Below, in pieces: positions 20,722 to 32,330 of a stretch of DNA of 64,000 nucleotides; position 1 is the first letter of the stretch; every line of letters starts with the position of its first letter. Position numbers and translations under genes: made by a program. The stretch spans positions 67,047,703 to 67,111,702 of the forward strand of contig CAMGYJ010000002.1 of assembly GCA_946122785.1 (NCBI GenBank). Reading direction: 5' to 3'. This DNA is from Linum tenue. Its lineage: Eukaryota; Streptophyta; Magnoliopsida; Malpighiales; Linaceae. The notes under the pieces are model-generated. The model saw only the letters and a program-made list of their open reading frames with translations. It ran no database searches and had not been told where the DNA came from.

Positions 20722-23010
20722 ATGCCGGTGATTTGTGGCTGTTTCTTCAGCACTACCATTGCTCCATGGAAGCAGAAAGATGTTTGGTTGTTCATTCCTC
20801 TCCACTCGGGGAGGAAGATTAGTCGTTCGATTCACTGCTCTGGTAGCAATGATCAGCTACCCAAACAAATTCAGGTGTTTTTTCGTTCTTCTCTGCTACT
20901 TTAAGCCAGTTGATCGATCTTAGTTCAGTTCTTCCCATGGATTATGTGAATCAATCGATTTCGTGCTGTTTGGGCAGCTGGGTTATGATCCTTCGGAGGA
21001 ATTGCTAGGACTCCCTGATCCAAAATCAAGGTTGTACCCGAACTTCCATGGTGGGCTGGCTGTTTGCAGTGAATTCAGGAGATTGAAGTTATGTAATGTA
21101 ATGGGTGTTGTTTGGTTCCAGGAATATTTCGTCTAGTGCAGCGAAGACAAGGTCATGGTTTGGTCCGAATGGACAGTATATCAGAGAGCTTCCTTGTCCA
21201 AGTTGTAGAGGGAGAGGCTATACTCCATGTTCTGAGTGTGGCATTGAGCGGTCCAGACTGGATTGTCTTCAATGTAGTGGCAAGGTAATTTTGCGCTTCA
21301 CTCTTAACAGTAAGAACTGCAAGTTAGTTTCAGGCAGAAAAAGTGGGAAATATATGGGTGTCAAAAGTCAATTATACGACTTTCTAGTTGCACTGCTAGT
21401 TGATGCATTTGGAGTTACTGAACATTTTGTTTGGTTGATTTTACTTCCCTGGCAGGGTATAATGACTTGTGGTCGGTGCTCTGGCGACCGTGTCATATGG
21501 GAAGAGTCAATTGATGAGCAACCATGGGAGAAAGCTCGCTCGAGGTATCTTCGTGAAGTTAATTAACCATTTCTGGGTTAAGTGGATTTGCATTATGAAG
21601 CTCTCTGCAACTCCGAGGACACATTTTTCTCAACCTCTAATATCGTCGTTGTCATACGCTAACATATGGGGAGAAGAAAGTGGTATCTGTGTATTTCATT
21701 TAATTATGTTCTTCAATGTTCAGCTCTGCATTCAAAGTGAAGGAAGATGATGAAGTTGATAACTTAGAAATAAAGTTGGAGACCAAGAAGAAATCCAAGC
21801 GAGTGTACCAATCTCCATCTCCTGAAGTTGGACTGAAGATTAGCCGATCACTGAAGGTTATTTGCCTGCTTGAACCTGTCCTAGTTCATTCGAAATTCTG
21901 GGTTTATGAAGCTTCTTAATCCAAATTTAAGTCGTGACAACGGGCAAAGTTGCAGTGACTAAAGTGACGGAATGTGGGGGTTTGCTTTGGGAACACATCT
22001 TAACTTCCACTTGAATTCTTACAATGCCCTTCTTCAACTCAATCTTCTTTGTTTAGTTTGCTATGTGCAGAGTTTAAATGCCAAAACAGGACTATTTAGT
22101 AACCGAATGAAGATCATCCATAGTGACCCAAAGCTCAGTGCCGAGAGAGCTGCATCGATCAAGGTTGGTGTTACAGTGACCGAACTTAAACTATTGTCTT
22201 GTATCTAATCAGAAAAATTGCATGAGAACTTCAGTGATTGGACACTGTTTGTTTGGCTTCAACTTTTTGTGTACAATTACAGAAAGCCAAAGGAACTGCT
22301 GCTGCTAGAAAGCGCACTTCTGAATCCTTGAAGGCTTTCTTCAGTGATCCAGAAAACCGCCAAAAACGAAGCATTTCCATGCAAGGTCCATAGAAGCGGT
22401 TTGATAAATGTTACAAAAACCATGTCCCATATAACTCATCATATTGCTGACGGGCATTGAAACTTTTTCATTTTGAAACGCAGGCATAAGATTTTACTGC
22501 ACAAACTGTGGAAGAGAAGGCCACAGGAAACATTATTGTCCCGAACTCAAGAATCACTTGCTAGACAGGCGGTTTAGGTGCAGGTTCTGTGGAGAAAAGG
22601 GTCATAACATAAGAACCTGTTTGAAGTACAGGCAAACTAATCGCAAAATCACAAGTAGAAGAGATCGACTCTGCAGGATTTGTCGTCAAAGTGGCCATAA
22701 CCAGAGAACATGCTCACAAGTGACTGGATTAATATCCACAAATAAGAGCTATAAACAGAAGATTAGAAGGAAGTACAGCTGCAGAATATGCCATCAAAAG
22801 GGTCATAATAGAAGGAGATGCCCTCAGGTTACAGGCTTAATGGTAGAAGATAGTGTTATGAAGAAAGGCTTTGTTGTTGCGACTTCTGAAACTAGAAGTA
22901 GAACATATATCTGCAGTTCATGCAAAAGCAAAGGGCACAATGTGAGAACTTGTCCTAATAGAAGCACTGAGCCTACAGTTTCAGATTTACAGGCCAATGG
23001 AGGAAGCTGA
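20722..23010 (+). CDS. DnaJ-type Cys-rich / NUMOD3-like / five zinc-knuckle protein
   Basis: Eight exons (20722-20874, 20978-21030, 21122-21284, 21456-21544, 21724-21856, 22071-22163, 22283-22385, 22484-23010) join in frame to 437 aa. A basic, Ser-rich N-terminus resembles an organelle-targeting peptide. Residues about 93-133 form a DnaJ-type zinc-binding array (CPSCRGRG, CSECG, CLQCSGKG, CGRCSGD) without a J domain. A basic middle region (SPEVGLKISRSLK, RTSESLKAFFSDPENR) resembles NUMOD3 DNA-binding motifs. From about 267 there are five CX2CX4HX4C knuckles (CTNCGREGHRKHYC, CRFCGEKGHNIRTC, CRICRQSGHNQRTC, CRICHQKGHNRRRC, CSSCKSKGHNVRTC). I infer nucleic-acid binding, probably in an organelle. 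I do not know its characterised orthologue. The start is the first ATG in the frame that splices correctly into exon 2. Confidence 0.85.
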
Positions 23011-24018
23011 TTTCTCTGTGTCGCGGGGTTTGAGTCGTGTTAAGTTAAGTTGAGACAAGAAAATGGTTTATAAGGATAATTTATATTGTATGATTTTTTG
23101 GAAATGAAACTGTAACTTGTGATTAGCGGTTAATTGGATGCTGGATGATAATATTTTATTTCGGTGTGATGATGCTTGGAAATGGATATTTGATGTATGA
23201 TATTTTTGTACAATAACAAAGATTTGGAGAAATAAAATATTGTGATTTGCATGAGAAGTGGAAATTTTAATTGAAAGTTTAAGAAGAAGGATTGGATAAA
23301 TGATCTTTGTGATTATTGATACAATTGAGAATGAAGTGTTGGGATTTAGGATGGTGTGGGTGGGAATGAAAGGAGAAAGAGGCGTGTTCTTGAAGTATCA
23401 TGTTGGTGAGATGTGGGAAGATACGGTTTTAAATTCGTTTGATTTTTAAATATGTTGTTAATTGGTTAGATTGGTTTGTATAAACAATTCCATCCAAACA
23501 AAATGAAAATTGAACCAAATTGATGCGGCGGTGAGGATAAATCAATCGGTCCGACTATAATGGACTGAACTGACTATTTGAAATTCAATATGAGCTAATA
23601 CATAATTTAAATATTAAAGTTAGGACGAAAACTTATAATTTTACGAAGATCTTTGACGATTTATAAATACATAGGAAAAATCGGGCAGATAGAAGGAGAA
23701 CTCTTTTTGGTCCTCCTATCACACTTTCTACAATATGTCCTCATCTTGGAAGTTGCAACCAATTTTGAGGGTTTTGAGTGGTAGAGAACAAAGGGATGGG
23801 TTCCTCCCATCTGAAGATCAAATTGAAGCAAGAATATCAATGAGATTCTTATGGTTTTATCTTTCCTCAACCCCCCCCCCCCCCCCAAGTTTATGAGGAA
23901 CTATACCCCTTAATTGTTCGAATAGAATACTGTTTTCTTGTGTGGGAATTCTATGATATGATTTGACTTGTTCACATATTTCTTCCTTGTATTGTCATCT
24001 ATTGTATTTGATATTTGC
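23011..24018. other. Intergenic with poly-C tract
   Basis: Contains the 3' UTR of the upstream gene and AT-rich sequence. A 15-bp C homopolymer lies at about 23871-23886. No further gene seen. Confidence 0.55.
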
Positions 24019-24870
24019 TAGGGCTGGTGATTGGTTCAGTTTGGTTATAACTGAAACTATTTAGTCGGTTTTCGATTAACCCTTAAGAACTTTGTGTTAA
24101 CCGTCAACCACACTGTTTATATTAGTCGGTTAATTATAACCATATAGTCGGTTGTCGATTAACCAGATAATTGTTAAACAAGTGATCTGTCAAGGTTATA
24201 CGAAAATAACTTATCGGTAACCTAACCAACAGAATACCTTTTTTTCATTTGTTCATTTTTGTAGATTTCTCCTAATGCGTATGTGTTCTTTTTTTAAGAT
24301 GTTATATAATTTAATAAAAAATAATTTAATGTACATATCAATCTATAATCAACTCTATCAAACACAAGTACACAAAAACATCGTTCTACTATCAAATTTG
24401 ATTAAAGAAGCAGACAAGAATAAGAGACCCGACAACAATTATTCAACTCATAAACCCCACCAAATTACATGAAAGGTTAAATGCTACTGATTGTTGTCCA
24501 GCTACTATGAGCAAGTCCAAGTGTCCAAATTTCTACTGTGCTCATTCTAAATCTCTTCCTTGAAATTATTCTCGCTTGATCCTAAGTCACTATTACAACT
24601 GCAGTAGGCAAGCGATCTTGTAGGGCTTCAAACATTCCATTATTTTTTGCCTATGCCTACGGTTCATCGATGCCTATTATTTGTGTCCCTACTATGAGGA
24701 TGGTTGGTTAGTCAGTTAATCATTTAACCCTCTCTTTATAATTGTTTAACTGTTAATTAGTAATAAGCCAAATTTGACTACCAAAAATCGACCTTTTAAT
24801 GTTTAATCAACTATCGGTTTCGCTTTGATTATCGGCTACACCGTAACATGATAACCATTTCCCAACCCTA
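24019..24870. mobile_element. hAT-like non-autonomous element with 8-bp TSD
   Basis: The element starts TAGGGCTGG and ends CCAACCCTA, giving short TIRs, with related subterminal repeats inside (TAGTCGGTT, TCGATTAACC). The flanking 8-mers are ATATTTGC (24011-24018) and ATATTTGT (24871-24878), an 8-bp target duplication with one mismatch. The 852-bp interior is AT-rich with no transposase frame. Both the TAGGG-type ends and the TSD length fit hAT. Confidence 0.75.
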
Positions 24871-25185
24871 ATATTTGTCTCCTCATTCGAAGATGTGTCC
24901 TTTATGAGTCCTTGATCGCCCTTAGGAGCATTATGAGGCAGGAGAGAATCAAGGTACATTTGACAACTTTAATTGCATCTGATACATTTGGTATTTGAAC
25001 GAGAATTTAAGTCAACGTTGAGATTTTTTTACAATTTGAATATATTTATCGGCCAATGATTAGAAGTGTCATGAGGTCTCATTTTCCAATCAACAAGTTA
25101 GGTTCATAGGGTGAAGTGTCCTGTTTGGGGAGCTTGGGGACACACCGTGTTCCGAGATCTAATATGGGCTTTTACATTATTATTT

Positions 25186-25527
25186 GGGTAATGTCTATTT
25201 TTTACCCAAACCTTTTTCATATTCTTTTATATTATTCAAACCTATCGAAAGACTAAGAATTAGCCAAATGTTAACTTTTACTTAGCAATTTTGTTAGTAA
25301 TAATAACTTGGCAACATGATACTGACTTGGAAGAGACACATGAAGGTCAACATTCCAAAATTTTAGTATTTTAACTAAGAAAGGAGTTACAAAATTATTA
25401 ACGATAACGTAAAAATGGCTAATATTTTGATGCATTACGAAAGATTTGGCTAATTAATAGCATTTTACTAGGTTTGGATAATATAAAAGAATTTGAAAAA
25501 GGTTTAGTTAAAAAATATACATTACCC
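25186..25527. mobile_element. Mutator-like MITE with about 58-bp TIRs and 9-bp TSD
   Basis: The left end (GGGTAATGTCTATTTTTTAC...) and the reverse complement of the right end (GGGTAATGTATATTTTTTAA...) match over about 58 bp. The 9-mer TTATTATTT flanks both sides exactly (25177-25185 and 25528-25536). Long TIRs with a 9-bp target duplication are diagnostic of Mutator-like elements. At 342 bp and without a frame it is a MITE. Confidence 0.85.
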
Positions 25528-25699
25528 TTATTATTTTTATGTTGGACACATATTTATCCTATTCATTTTTTGTTTGGAGATGTATCTATAAATATTCTAA
25601 CCCCTCTATAATATGTGCTCTTCTTAATACAATGAAACTAGTCTCTGTTTTTTTGTCCGAGTAAGATCAAGAAGATAGTTAGAACAAGTACTACTCACA

Positions 25700-26435
25700 T
25701 TCCCTCTCCGCTCCACTAACAAGCCAACCTACAAAGTCGAAAAAGATAACTCTAACCGAGACACCAACAAGACTTTACGTGCCACTACATGGTCAGTCCA
25801 GTTGGTAGTCTGCGAAACCTCCCTAAACTCTATACAATGAGACAGAAACTCAAGAAAAAGCAACCAATCTTGTAAGAGAGGGCCACCAACGAACTCCTCA
25901 CACTGCACCAAGGTTGAGTTGATGGAAGATCAATGCTGCGTCGCCCTCGATGATGATAGGAGTCAAACTCCAAGAGGCTGTAAGCGAGATCGCATTCCTA
26001 GTTGCAAGGATCTCTGCAAGGTATGGGTCCAAGATCCCCTGATGCTAAAAACCCGAGGCAAGCAGCACATGCCCGTCCGAGCCACAAACCACAAGGCCAG
26101 AGGTGCATCCAGAAGCTTAGACAACATCGTTGAAATTGATCTTCAGATAAACTTGAGGAGGGCTCTCCCAGAGTTGGCTTGAAGACGTAGGCACACGAGG
26201 ATGGACAGAAGAGGTAGGCGGCAAAGAGGTGAGTACTTCACGGATTAGAGACGAAAATTGGCAGGTAAGCGAACGAACATGAGGTTGAGTATTTTTCAAA
26301 TACCAATTTATTTCTTGATTTCCATATTCTCCACAAGAGGCATATGACTTGGAGAATATGGGTTTGAGACTGCTCTGGTAGCATAACTTGAGAATGAATT
26401 AAACTAGTCTCAAATAGGTAACACACATCATGTTA
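25700..26435 (-). mobile_element. LINE RNase H relic
   Basis: On the minus strand, CLLWRIWKSRNKLVFEK is the linker preceding RNase H in plant LINE ORF2. It is followed by WESPPQVYLKINF, SGLVVCGSDGHVLL, ATRNAISLTASW and IIIEGDAALIFHQLNL, the successive RNase H blocks. Several stops and frame changes break it. It is a decayed 3' LINE fragment without a clear poly-A or TSD. Confidence 0.75.
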
Positions 26436-27138
26436 ATGAAAGATGTAAATATGTTTTGTTTATGTTCTTGGTTTGCCAATTACCTCCTCTGTCCTAACAT
26501 TACCACATGTATTTTTTTATATGCAATATAGGTATTTATTATTTAATAAAGCCTTATGCTCATAATTTGTTGTCCTATATTAAATGGTTGATAACCTAAT
26601 CAGTCTTCGGAATTTAGTAATTGAAAGAATGTGTTGTCTTAGCTCATTGGAACCCTTCAACAAAACTAGAACACCAAAAATAACTTTAATATATATTTGC
26701 CAAAGCAGGAAAACCAAAGAATAGGAGAACAAAATTGGCGATATATGTTTGGCAATCCACATTTCCCGCCTTATATGCCTCTAGACCTAATAATTTCCAA
26801 TTTTCTTCCTTTTTGCCATTATTGTTTTTTTTTTTTCAAATTTAGAATTTTTTTTTATCACTTTACAGTTTCTTTTTCCCAGCATGTGTATATAAATAAT
26901 CCATGCCCACCACCCTTCCTTGACTCTCAGGCTTTTGAAATAAAAAAAAAAATCCCAAAATCCTTTCATTCTGGCTGCCTGTCCGTTGGTGCGGACAGCC
27001 AATTCTGGTCCTGAATCTTTCAGGACCTTGGCTTTGAAGCCTGAGAATTTCACCTTTCTTCTCCAGGGGTAAAAAAAAAAACCAAAAAGAAAAAAAAGAA
27101 GGGGAAAACACAAAAAAGAAAGAAAAAAAGTCTCTAAT
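26436..27138. promoter_or_regulatory. Upstream region of pectate lyase gene, TATA box
   Basis: This 700-bp stretch has no other gene. TATATAAAT at 26889-26897 is a good TATA box, about 240 bp before the pectate lyase start codon. The stretch in between (27069-27130) is nearly all purine (A/G), probably a 5' UTR tract. Confidence 0.55.
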
Positions 27139-28979
27139 ATGGCTTCCGTATCCATCAAGCTTGGCTTTTTCTTTCTCGTGTGCGGCACATTAATTCCCTA
27201 CCTTGAGTCTCATATTGCCGATTTCGATGAATATTGGCAACAAAAAGCCGAGGAGGCACATCAGGTGTCCTTGGAGACGTACCACCCAGAGCCGTACAAC
27301 GTGACGGAGCATTTCAACGCAGTGGTTCACATGGACCTGTTCGGGTCCAACAACACTCGTCGAAACTTGAGGAAGAACAGGGGCAAATGTCTGGCCACCA
27401 ACCCGATCGATCGCTGCTGGCGGTGCGACCCCAATTGGGCCAACAATCGCCAAAAGCTGGCCGACTGTGTCCAAGGTTTCGGGTACAGGACCCGAGGAGG
27501 AAAAGGAGGCCCAATCTACGTGGTCACCGATGCTTCCGACAACGACCTCGTCAACCCGAAACCCGGAACGCTCCGACACGCCGTGATCCAAAAGGGTCCG
27601 CTCTGGATCATCTTCGCACGGAGCATGATCATCAAGCTCAATCAAGAGCTCATGGTGAGCTGCGACAAGACCATCGACGGCAGAGGGGCGAACGTCCACG
27701 TGGCTTTCGGAGCCGGGATCACGCTCCAGTACGTGAACAATGTCATCATCCACGGGCTCCACGTCCACGACATTGTTTCCGGGTCGGGCGGGCTGATTCG
27801 CGACTCGGTGGATCACTACGGCCTTCGGACTAGGAGCGATGGCGATGGAATCTCGCTCTTTGGGGCGACGAACGTGTGGATTGACCACGTGTCCATGTCC
27901 AATTGCGCGGATGGGATCATCGACGCCATTATGGGGTCCACGGGCGTCACGATCTCTAATGCCCATATCACCGACCACAACGAGGTAAGATTTTGTTAAG
28001 TGTGCTGGTGCATGATCCAGGATTGAACCTCTCCCCAGCAACTCGCGAGTTATTGGGACCAACTGGTTTATGAAATGGTATCAAGAGTCTTGTGTGACCG
28101 CGAGAGGTCCTGTGTTCGAATCCTGGTAACCTCCATTTGTTAAACACATGGTATGTGGACCTGTAGTGCAAACTTCAAGCCCTTATGAGTGGCTTTCGTT
28201 TGAGTGGGCGTGTTAGTGTGGTATATGATCTACGATGAAACCTCTCCCAACAACTCGAGTTATTGGGACCAACTGGTTTATGACAAGATTGAATCACTCA
28301 GATTTATACCTGAAATTCTATATCTGTGTATAATTTATTCTTCCATTAGGTGATGTTATTTGGAGCTAGTGGGAGCTACTCTGGGGACTCGATCATGCAA
28401 ATTACAATTGCATTCACCCACTTCGGGAAAGGTTTGGTTCAGAGGATGCCGAGGTGCAGATGGGGTTTCTTCCATGTCGTGAACAATGACTACACTCATT
28501 GGCTAATGTACGCCATAGGTGGTAGCAACCATCCCACCATCATCAGCCAGGGTAATCGCTTCATCGCTCCTGAAAATAAGGCCGCGAAACAGGTAAATTT
28601 AAAGCACTCGTTTATTTTTTTTTCCTTCTATAGTTTAGAGAATTAAATCACTAGCGTCACCAACACTAATGTGTAGATTTTGGAGAGACCTCGCGTTATA
28701 GTAAATTATGTATATGATCGATGAATGATCTTTTTAACACGGTTCGTCACCCAGGTGACGAAGAGGGATTATGCGCAAGAATCAGAGTGGAAGCATTGGG
28801 ACTGGGTATCAGAAGGAGACCTGATGATGAATGGCGCTTACTTCGTGCAATCGGGGAACCCTCAAGTGTACAAGAAATTCTCGAGGCAACAACTCATTAA
28901 ACAAAAGCCTGGAACCTATGCTACCAGGTTGACCCGCTTTGCCGGAACACTAGAGTGCTTTGTCGGGAAGCCATGTTAG
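27139..28979 (+). CDS. Pectate lyase (PL1 family)
   Basis: A secreted enzyme that cleaves de-esterified homogalacturonan in the cell wall by calcium-dependent beta-elimination. Three exons (27139-27984, 28350-28592, 28755-28979), all in phase 0, give 437 aa. Residues 1-24 are a signal peptide. A Pec_lyase_N-like region precedes the beta-helix ([18 protein letters not shown]). The PL1 signatures follow: [28 protein letters not shown], and [20 protein letters not shown]. In the last, Arg314, Arg319 and His324 are the conserved R..P..R.G..H residues. Length and motifs are normal, so it looks functional. Intron 1 holds a miniature LTR element beginning 9 bp after the exon end. The exact PLL subclass cannot be told without a tree. 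Confidence 0.95.
27994..28285 (+). mobile_element. Miniature LTR retrotransposon (TRIM/SMART-like) in intron 1
   Basis: Two direct terminal repeats of about 75-80 bp, 27994-28073 (TGTTAAG...GTTTATGA) and 28211-28285 (TGTTAG...TTTATGACA), share ACCTCTCCC and GAGTTATTGGGACCAACTGG. Directly after the first, at 28076-28087, TGGTATCAAGAG matches the plant initiator-Met tRNA primer-binding site TGGTATCAGAG with one extra base. AGATT flanks both sides (27988-27992, with one additional T, and 28286-28290), fitting a 5-bp TSD. Total size is 292 bp with no coding capacity. TRIMs, and the even smaller SMART elements described in grasses, have this layout. Confidence 0.78.
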
Positions 28980-29828
28980 ATGATCAAATACGAAACAGAA
29001 AGGAGAAAAAAAAAAACAGAAACATTTTGATTTTTCTAAGATTGAAAGAAAAATCTCATACATCTCTCTCTCTATATATAGAAGAAAAAAAATACATTAT
29101 GCTATTTGTTTGTATGATCATCCTTAACGACAACGACAGAAGAACAAAAAAAACCTTAGCAAGATTAAAGGATGATCATATTCACGCTTAAGCATAATTA
29201 ATTAATAAATCAACTAACAAATCCTACCAACATGTTTCTGTCTGGCATTTTTGTTGGGTTTTCTTTTCTTTGTTTCTGGGTTTCTTCTATGACAAAGGTG
29301 GCAAGACAGGGTGGAAGGAAGAAGAATTTGAGAGGTTTTCTTCTACTTTTCTCTACGTATCTTTTGAAATCGAAAAAAAAGTGTGCATTGTAATTAGAAA
29401 ATTGAAAAGGACGTTGATGAGTTGTGTTGAAGTTGTCCTTTTATTTTTAATCTTTAATAGATTAGCTAGTAAAAAAGGGCTTCGACAATATTGTAAATTA
29501 CATTGAAATACAACTCTGGTAATTCAAATCATTCGTAATTTATTAGTTCTATCTTCACGTTGTCAAACTGAATAATCTTAAAATATAATAAAATGGTTTG
29601 AGATTTTAATCCGTGACATCCCTTGGGGAAGCCGAACGTCGGGGCAGGGGGATTGAAAATTAGGGTTCAATCTCAAGAATAGAATGAGTGGCGACTGATC
29701 TGCTCCGTCAGAAAGGAGGAGGCTATATGTGGCTCTATGCTGGACGAATGAGAGACATCACTTGTTGATGTGAAAGATACTACCATAGAAAATCTCTTAA
29801 TCTCAAATTTTCATACTCAACGAATGAG
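28980..29828. other. Pectate lyase 3' region and unassigned DNA
   Basis: The left half should include the 3' UTR. An AT-rich stretch follows, then a G-rich block near 29620-29660 (AAGCCGAACGTCGGGGCAGG) I cannot assign. No gene seen. Confidence 0.5.
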
Positions 29829-29841
29829 AGACTAGTTAGAA

Positions 29842-30233
29842 GGGAGTTCAGTTTCCGGGCATTGATGATCCTAGGGTCGTAGAATTGCTAGTCCTCCGTG
29901 AGGCGATTTGCTGGTGTCGGGCTCATGGGTTTTTGGACGTCAAATTTGAAGGGGATGCCAAGATAGTCATTGATAAAATCAACCAGGCAGATATCAGTGA
30001 TAACCAAATGGGTGTTGTCTTAGCAGAAGTTGTGCATTAGTTTGACACTCACTCTGGGTCCAGTGTTAGATTTGTAAGTCGGCGTTATAATAGGGTACCT
30101 CATTTGGTGGATAGAAAGGTCCTTTCATTGTACCCGACTGCGAGTCATTTCTTTGATTTCCAGACCTTGCTGAATTACACAGTGTAACTATCTTCTTTCC
30201 AATCAATATATGATTATCTTTTGTAAAAAAAAA
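29842..30233 (+). mobile_element. Short 5'-truncated LINE with poly-A and TSD
   Basis: Encodes only the end of a LINE RNase H domain: VKFEGDAKIVIDKIN, DNQMGVVLAEVVH, VRFVSRRYNRVPHLVDRK, LSLYPTASHFFDF, then a stop. One premature stop lies inside. It ends in a 10-A tail, and AGACTAGTTAGAA occurs at 29829-29841 and again at 30234-30246, a perfect 13-bp target duplication. A short, recent insertion. Confidence 0.9.
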
Positions 30234-30246
30234 AGACTAGTTAGAA

Positions 30247-32080
30247 ATCAAGTTAATGCAATGCCAAATTTATTGACCAAAATTTCTTTGAATTGATTAC
30301 CATTAATACCGCAAACAAGAAGTTTGCCAAAATTACTTCTAAATCATAACTCAAAAAGTTTAAAAAGCTATAATATTAATAAATTAAATATTATAAATTG
30401 TAAAATGAATCATAATCCGTCGTCCGATTGAGTATTAAGCTAGTTTGTATATCAAATTTGAACCATTCCAGGTTCGCGGCCGTTGAAAACACATCATGCT
30501 AGCATTGGTAGATCTAGGGCCATATCGGGTCACGTCCCAGCCCTCCTTTGAGTTCGAAACTAGTATAGTAATTATAAAATTTTTTGATTTTATGTATTAT
30601 ACTCAGTACTATTCAAATTCGGCCTAGTGTTGTTTTCAACCCAAATGCAGTCCAGTGCTCTACTATGTCCTGAATCCGCTGGGAAGGGAAGTTACCAAGA
30701 GCATAGTTGGGACCAACACAACACTAAAGCCATGTCTTCATAGTGGTAGCTTTTAGTTTGAAGATTCTACACAACCTCCATATAAGTAGCCATATATGAA
30801 CATGAATGTAGATAGTGCTCAAGAAACCTTCATACGAGTAGAATCGTTTAACTTAGGCGATATAAACATCAAACACACTCGTTCAAACATTATTTAAAGA
30901 AATTTTAGAGGTATTTATAAATCATCAGATAAAAAAGTTATAAAAAAAAATCATTTGATTCAAAAACATCCGATGTTGCAAAATTTTGAAACGATCTATC
31001 AATGGATTGCCGATCTAACGATACTAAAAGACTCCGGCCACATCCCACGAGCCAATTATCCTGGTCTAACAATCACCCCGAGCATCGAAAGGAAAGAATT
31101 GGCCTCTTGACCTATAGCATGTATCTGTTTTTTGGTCTTTACTTTCCCTTGTCTTACTAGTTTTTGGTTTGTTTTATCACACAATACCGCCATTATTCCC
31201 ATCTCTAGGTAGATGAAAGCGATGACCGAAGCTTCATCCCCATTTCATTTCTTGCCCCCCATTCTGCCTATTCTTTCTTTCTCTTCATTCCTTTTCATTA
31301 CACAATCAAATGTCCTTCGTAAACCCCGACAATAGTTTTGGAGTTGTTGGATGGAAAGTGGGAAACAAGCACCCAAACCACAAGAATACAATAGCCAACC
31401 AAATACACAGACTTTAAAAATCCTTCGTAAATACCAAGGTATGAATCCTCACTCGCATATAACATTCTATCTCTCACTCCATTGGCCACTGCCCTGCAAT
31501 AGAAAAAATCAGCAACCTTTTTTCTTTGGCAGGTTTGGTTGTTTCGGCAATCACCCCACACGACAAATTCAGATTTCGGAAAAGCCAATATGCACTATGC
31601 AGACGTTTGGCCACAAGGAAATAGCCAAATCCCCATTTTGTCGCCATTTGTAATTAATTGCTTGTCTTTACCGTTTTGTCGTTTGGTCCGCTAGCTCCAC
31701 ACAGTCTAAATGCCAATTATAAACTTCTACAACCTGGGTGGCCATCTTCTTCTTTCTATGTTTGGTTGATGGGGTTACTTGTTTCACCATCTAGCATTAG
31801 GTAAACTCGAAGCAGGACTCTGCCAAATTTAAGGCTGTGTTGAAAACACAAAGTTCTTCTTTTAAACTGATAGAAGGTTGATCATTATTTTATGTTTTTT
31901 TAGAAGAGTGACATGGGTTTTGGTTTTTAAATTAGATGCGAGTTTCGAATCTAAAATGAGAGGTATTACCACTGGATCATGTCAAGGTTCGTAGGAGGTT
32001 GATCATTATTTCAATTAAGAAGTTAGTGGTTAGTGGTTGATAATTTTGCTAGTTAGTGGTTACACTTCTTTTTATATATC
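30247..32080. other. Intergenic, no gene recognised
   Basis: About 1.8 kb of AT-rich DNA. The longest minus-strand frame here (31298-31588) has no homology or splice context I can recognise. No terminal repeats found. Confidence 0.5.
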
Positions 32081-32330
32081 CACTGGTGTCTGAATTTTGG
32101 TTTCTCGCAAGTTCGTTTGATAAGATAACTCTGGCAGGCAAGCGAGATAGTTGCTGCATCAAGGCCATTCTCGAGGAAGTCATATGTTTGTTGGCGCTTC
32201 ACAGCGATTTTCATGTACGATTTGTAGGTTGGATTAGCAATATGATAGCATATTTGGTGGCTAGATTGGCTCTTTCTTTGTACTCGACTTTGTGTCGTTC
32301 CTTTGAATTTTGGTCCTGAATTCATACCAG
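32081..32330 (+). mobile_element. LINE RNase H tail relic
   Basis: The frame reads KAILEEVICLLALHSDF, VRFVGWISNMIAYLVAR, LALSLYSTLCRSFEFWS and a stop. This is the same C-terminal RNase H signature as the insertion at 29842, but with substitutions in key positions (NM for NR, AY for AH). No poly-A or TSD visible, so it is an older copy. Confidence 0.7.

Noticed and set aside
20780..20923. Alternative start at ATG 20780 giving a transit-peptide-like MFGCSFLSTRGG
   Set aside because: It enters exon 2 in the wrong phase. Only the frame starting at 20722 reads LGYDPSEELLGLPDPKS and continues into the DnaJ-type region.
27190..28062. 290-codon minus-strand open frame across the pectate lyase gene
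   Set aside because: It is the antisense shadow of a GC-richer conserved exon. The plus strand has all pectate lyase motifs and proper introns.
28076..28125. tRNA-derived SINE, from a GTTCGAATCC B-box-like string
   Set aside because: Flanking direct repeats, PBS and 5-bp TSD explain the segment better as a miniature LTR element, and no good A box lies at the right distance.
31298..31588. 96-codon minus-strand frame with a hydrophobic stretch
   Set aside because: No homology, splice context or codon bias I can support. Probably chance in AT-rich DNA.
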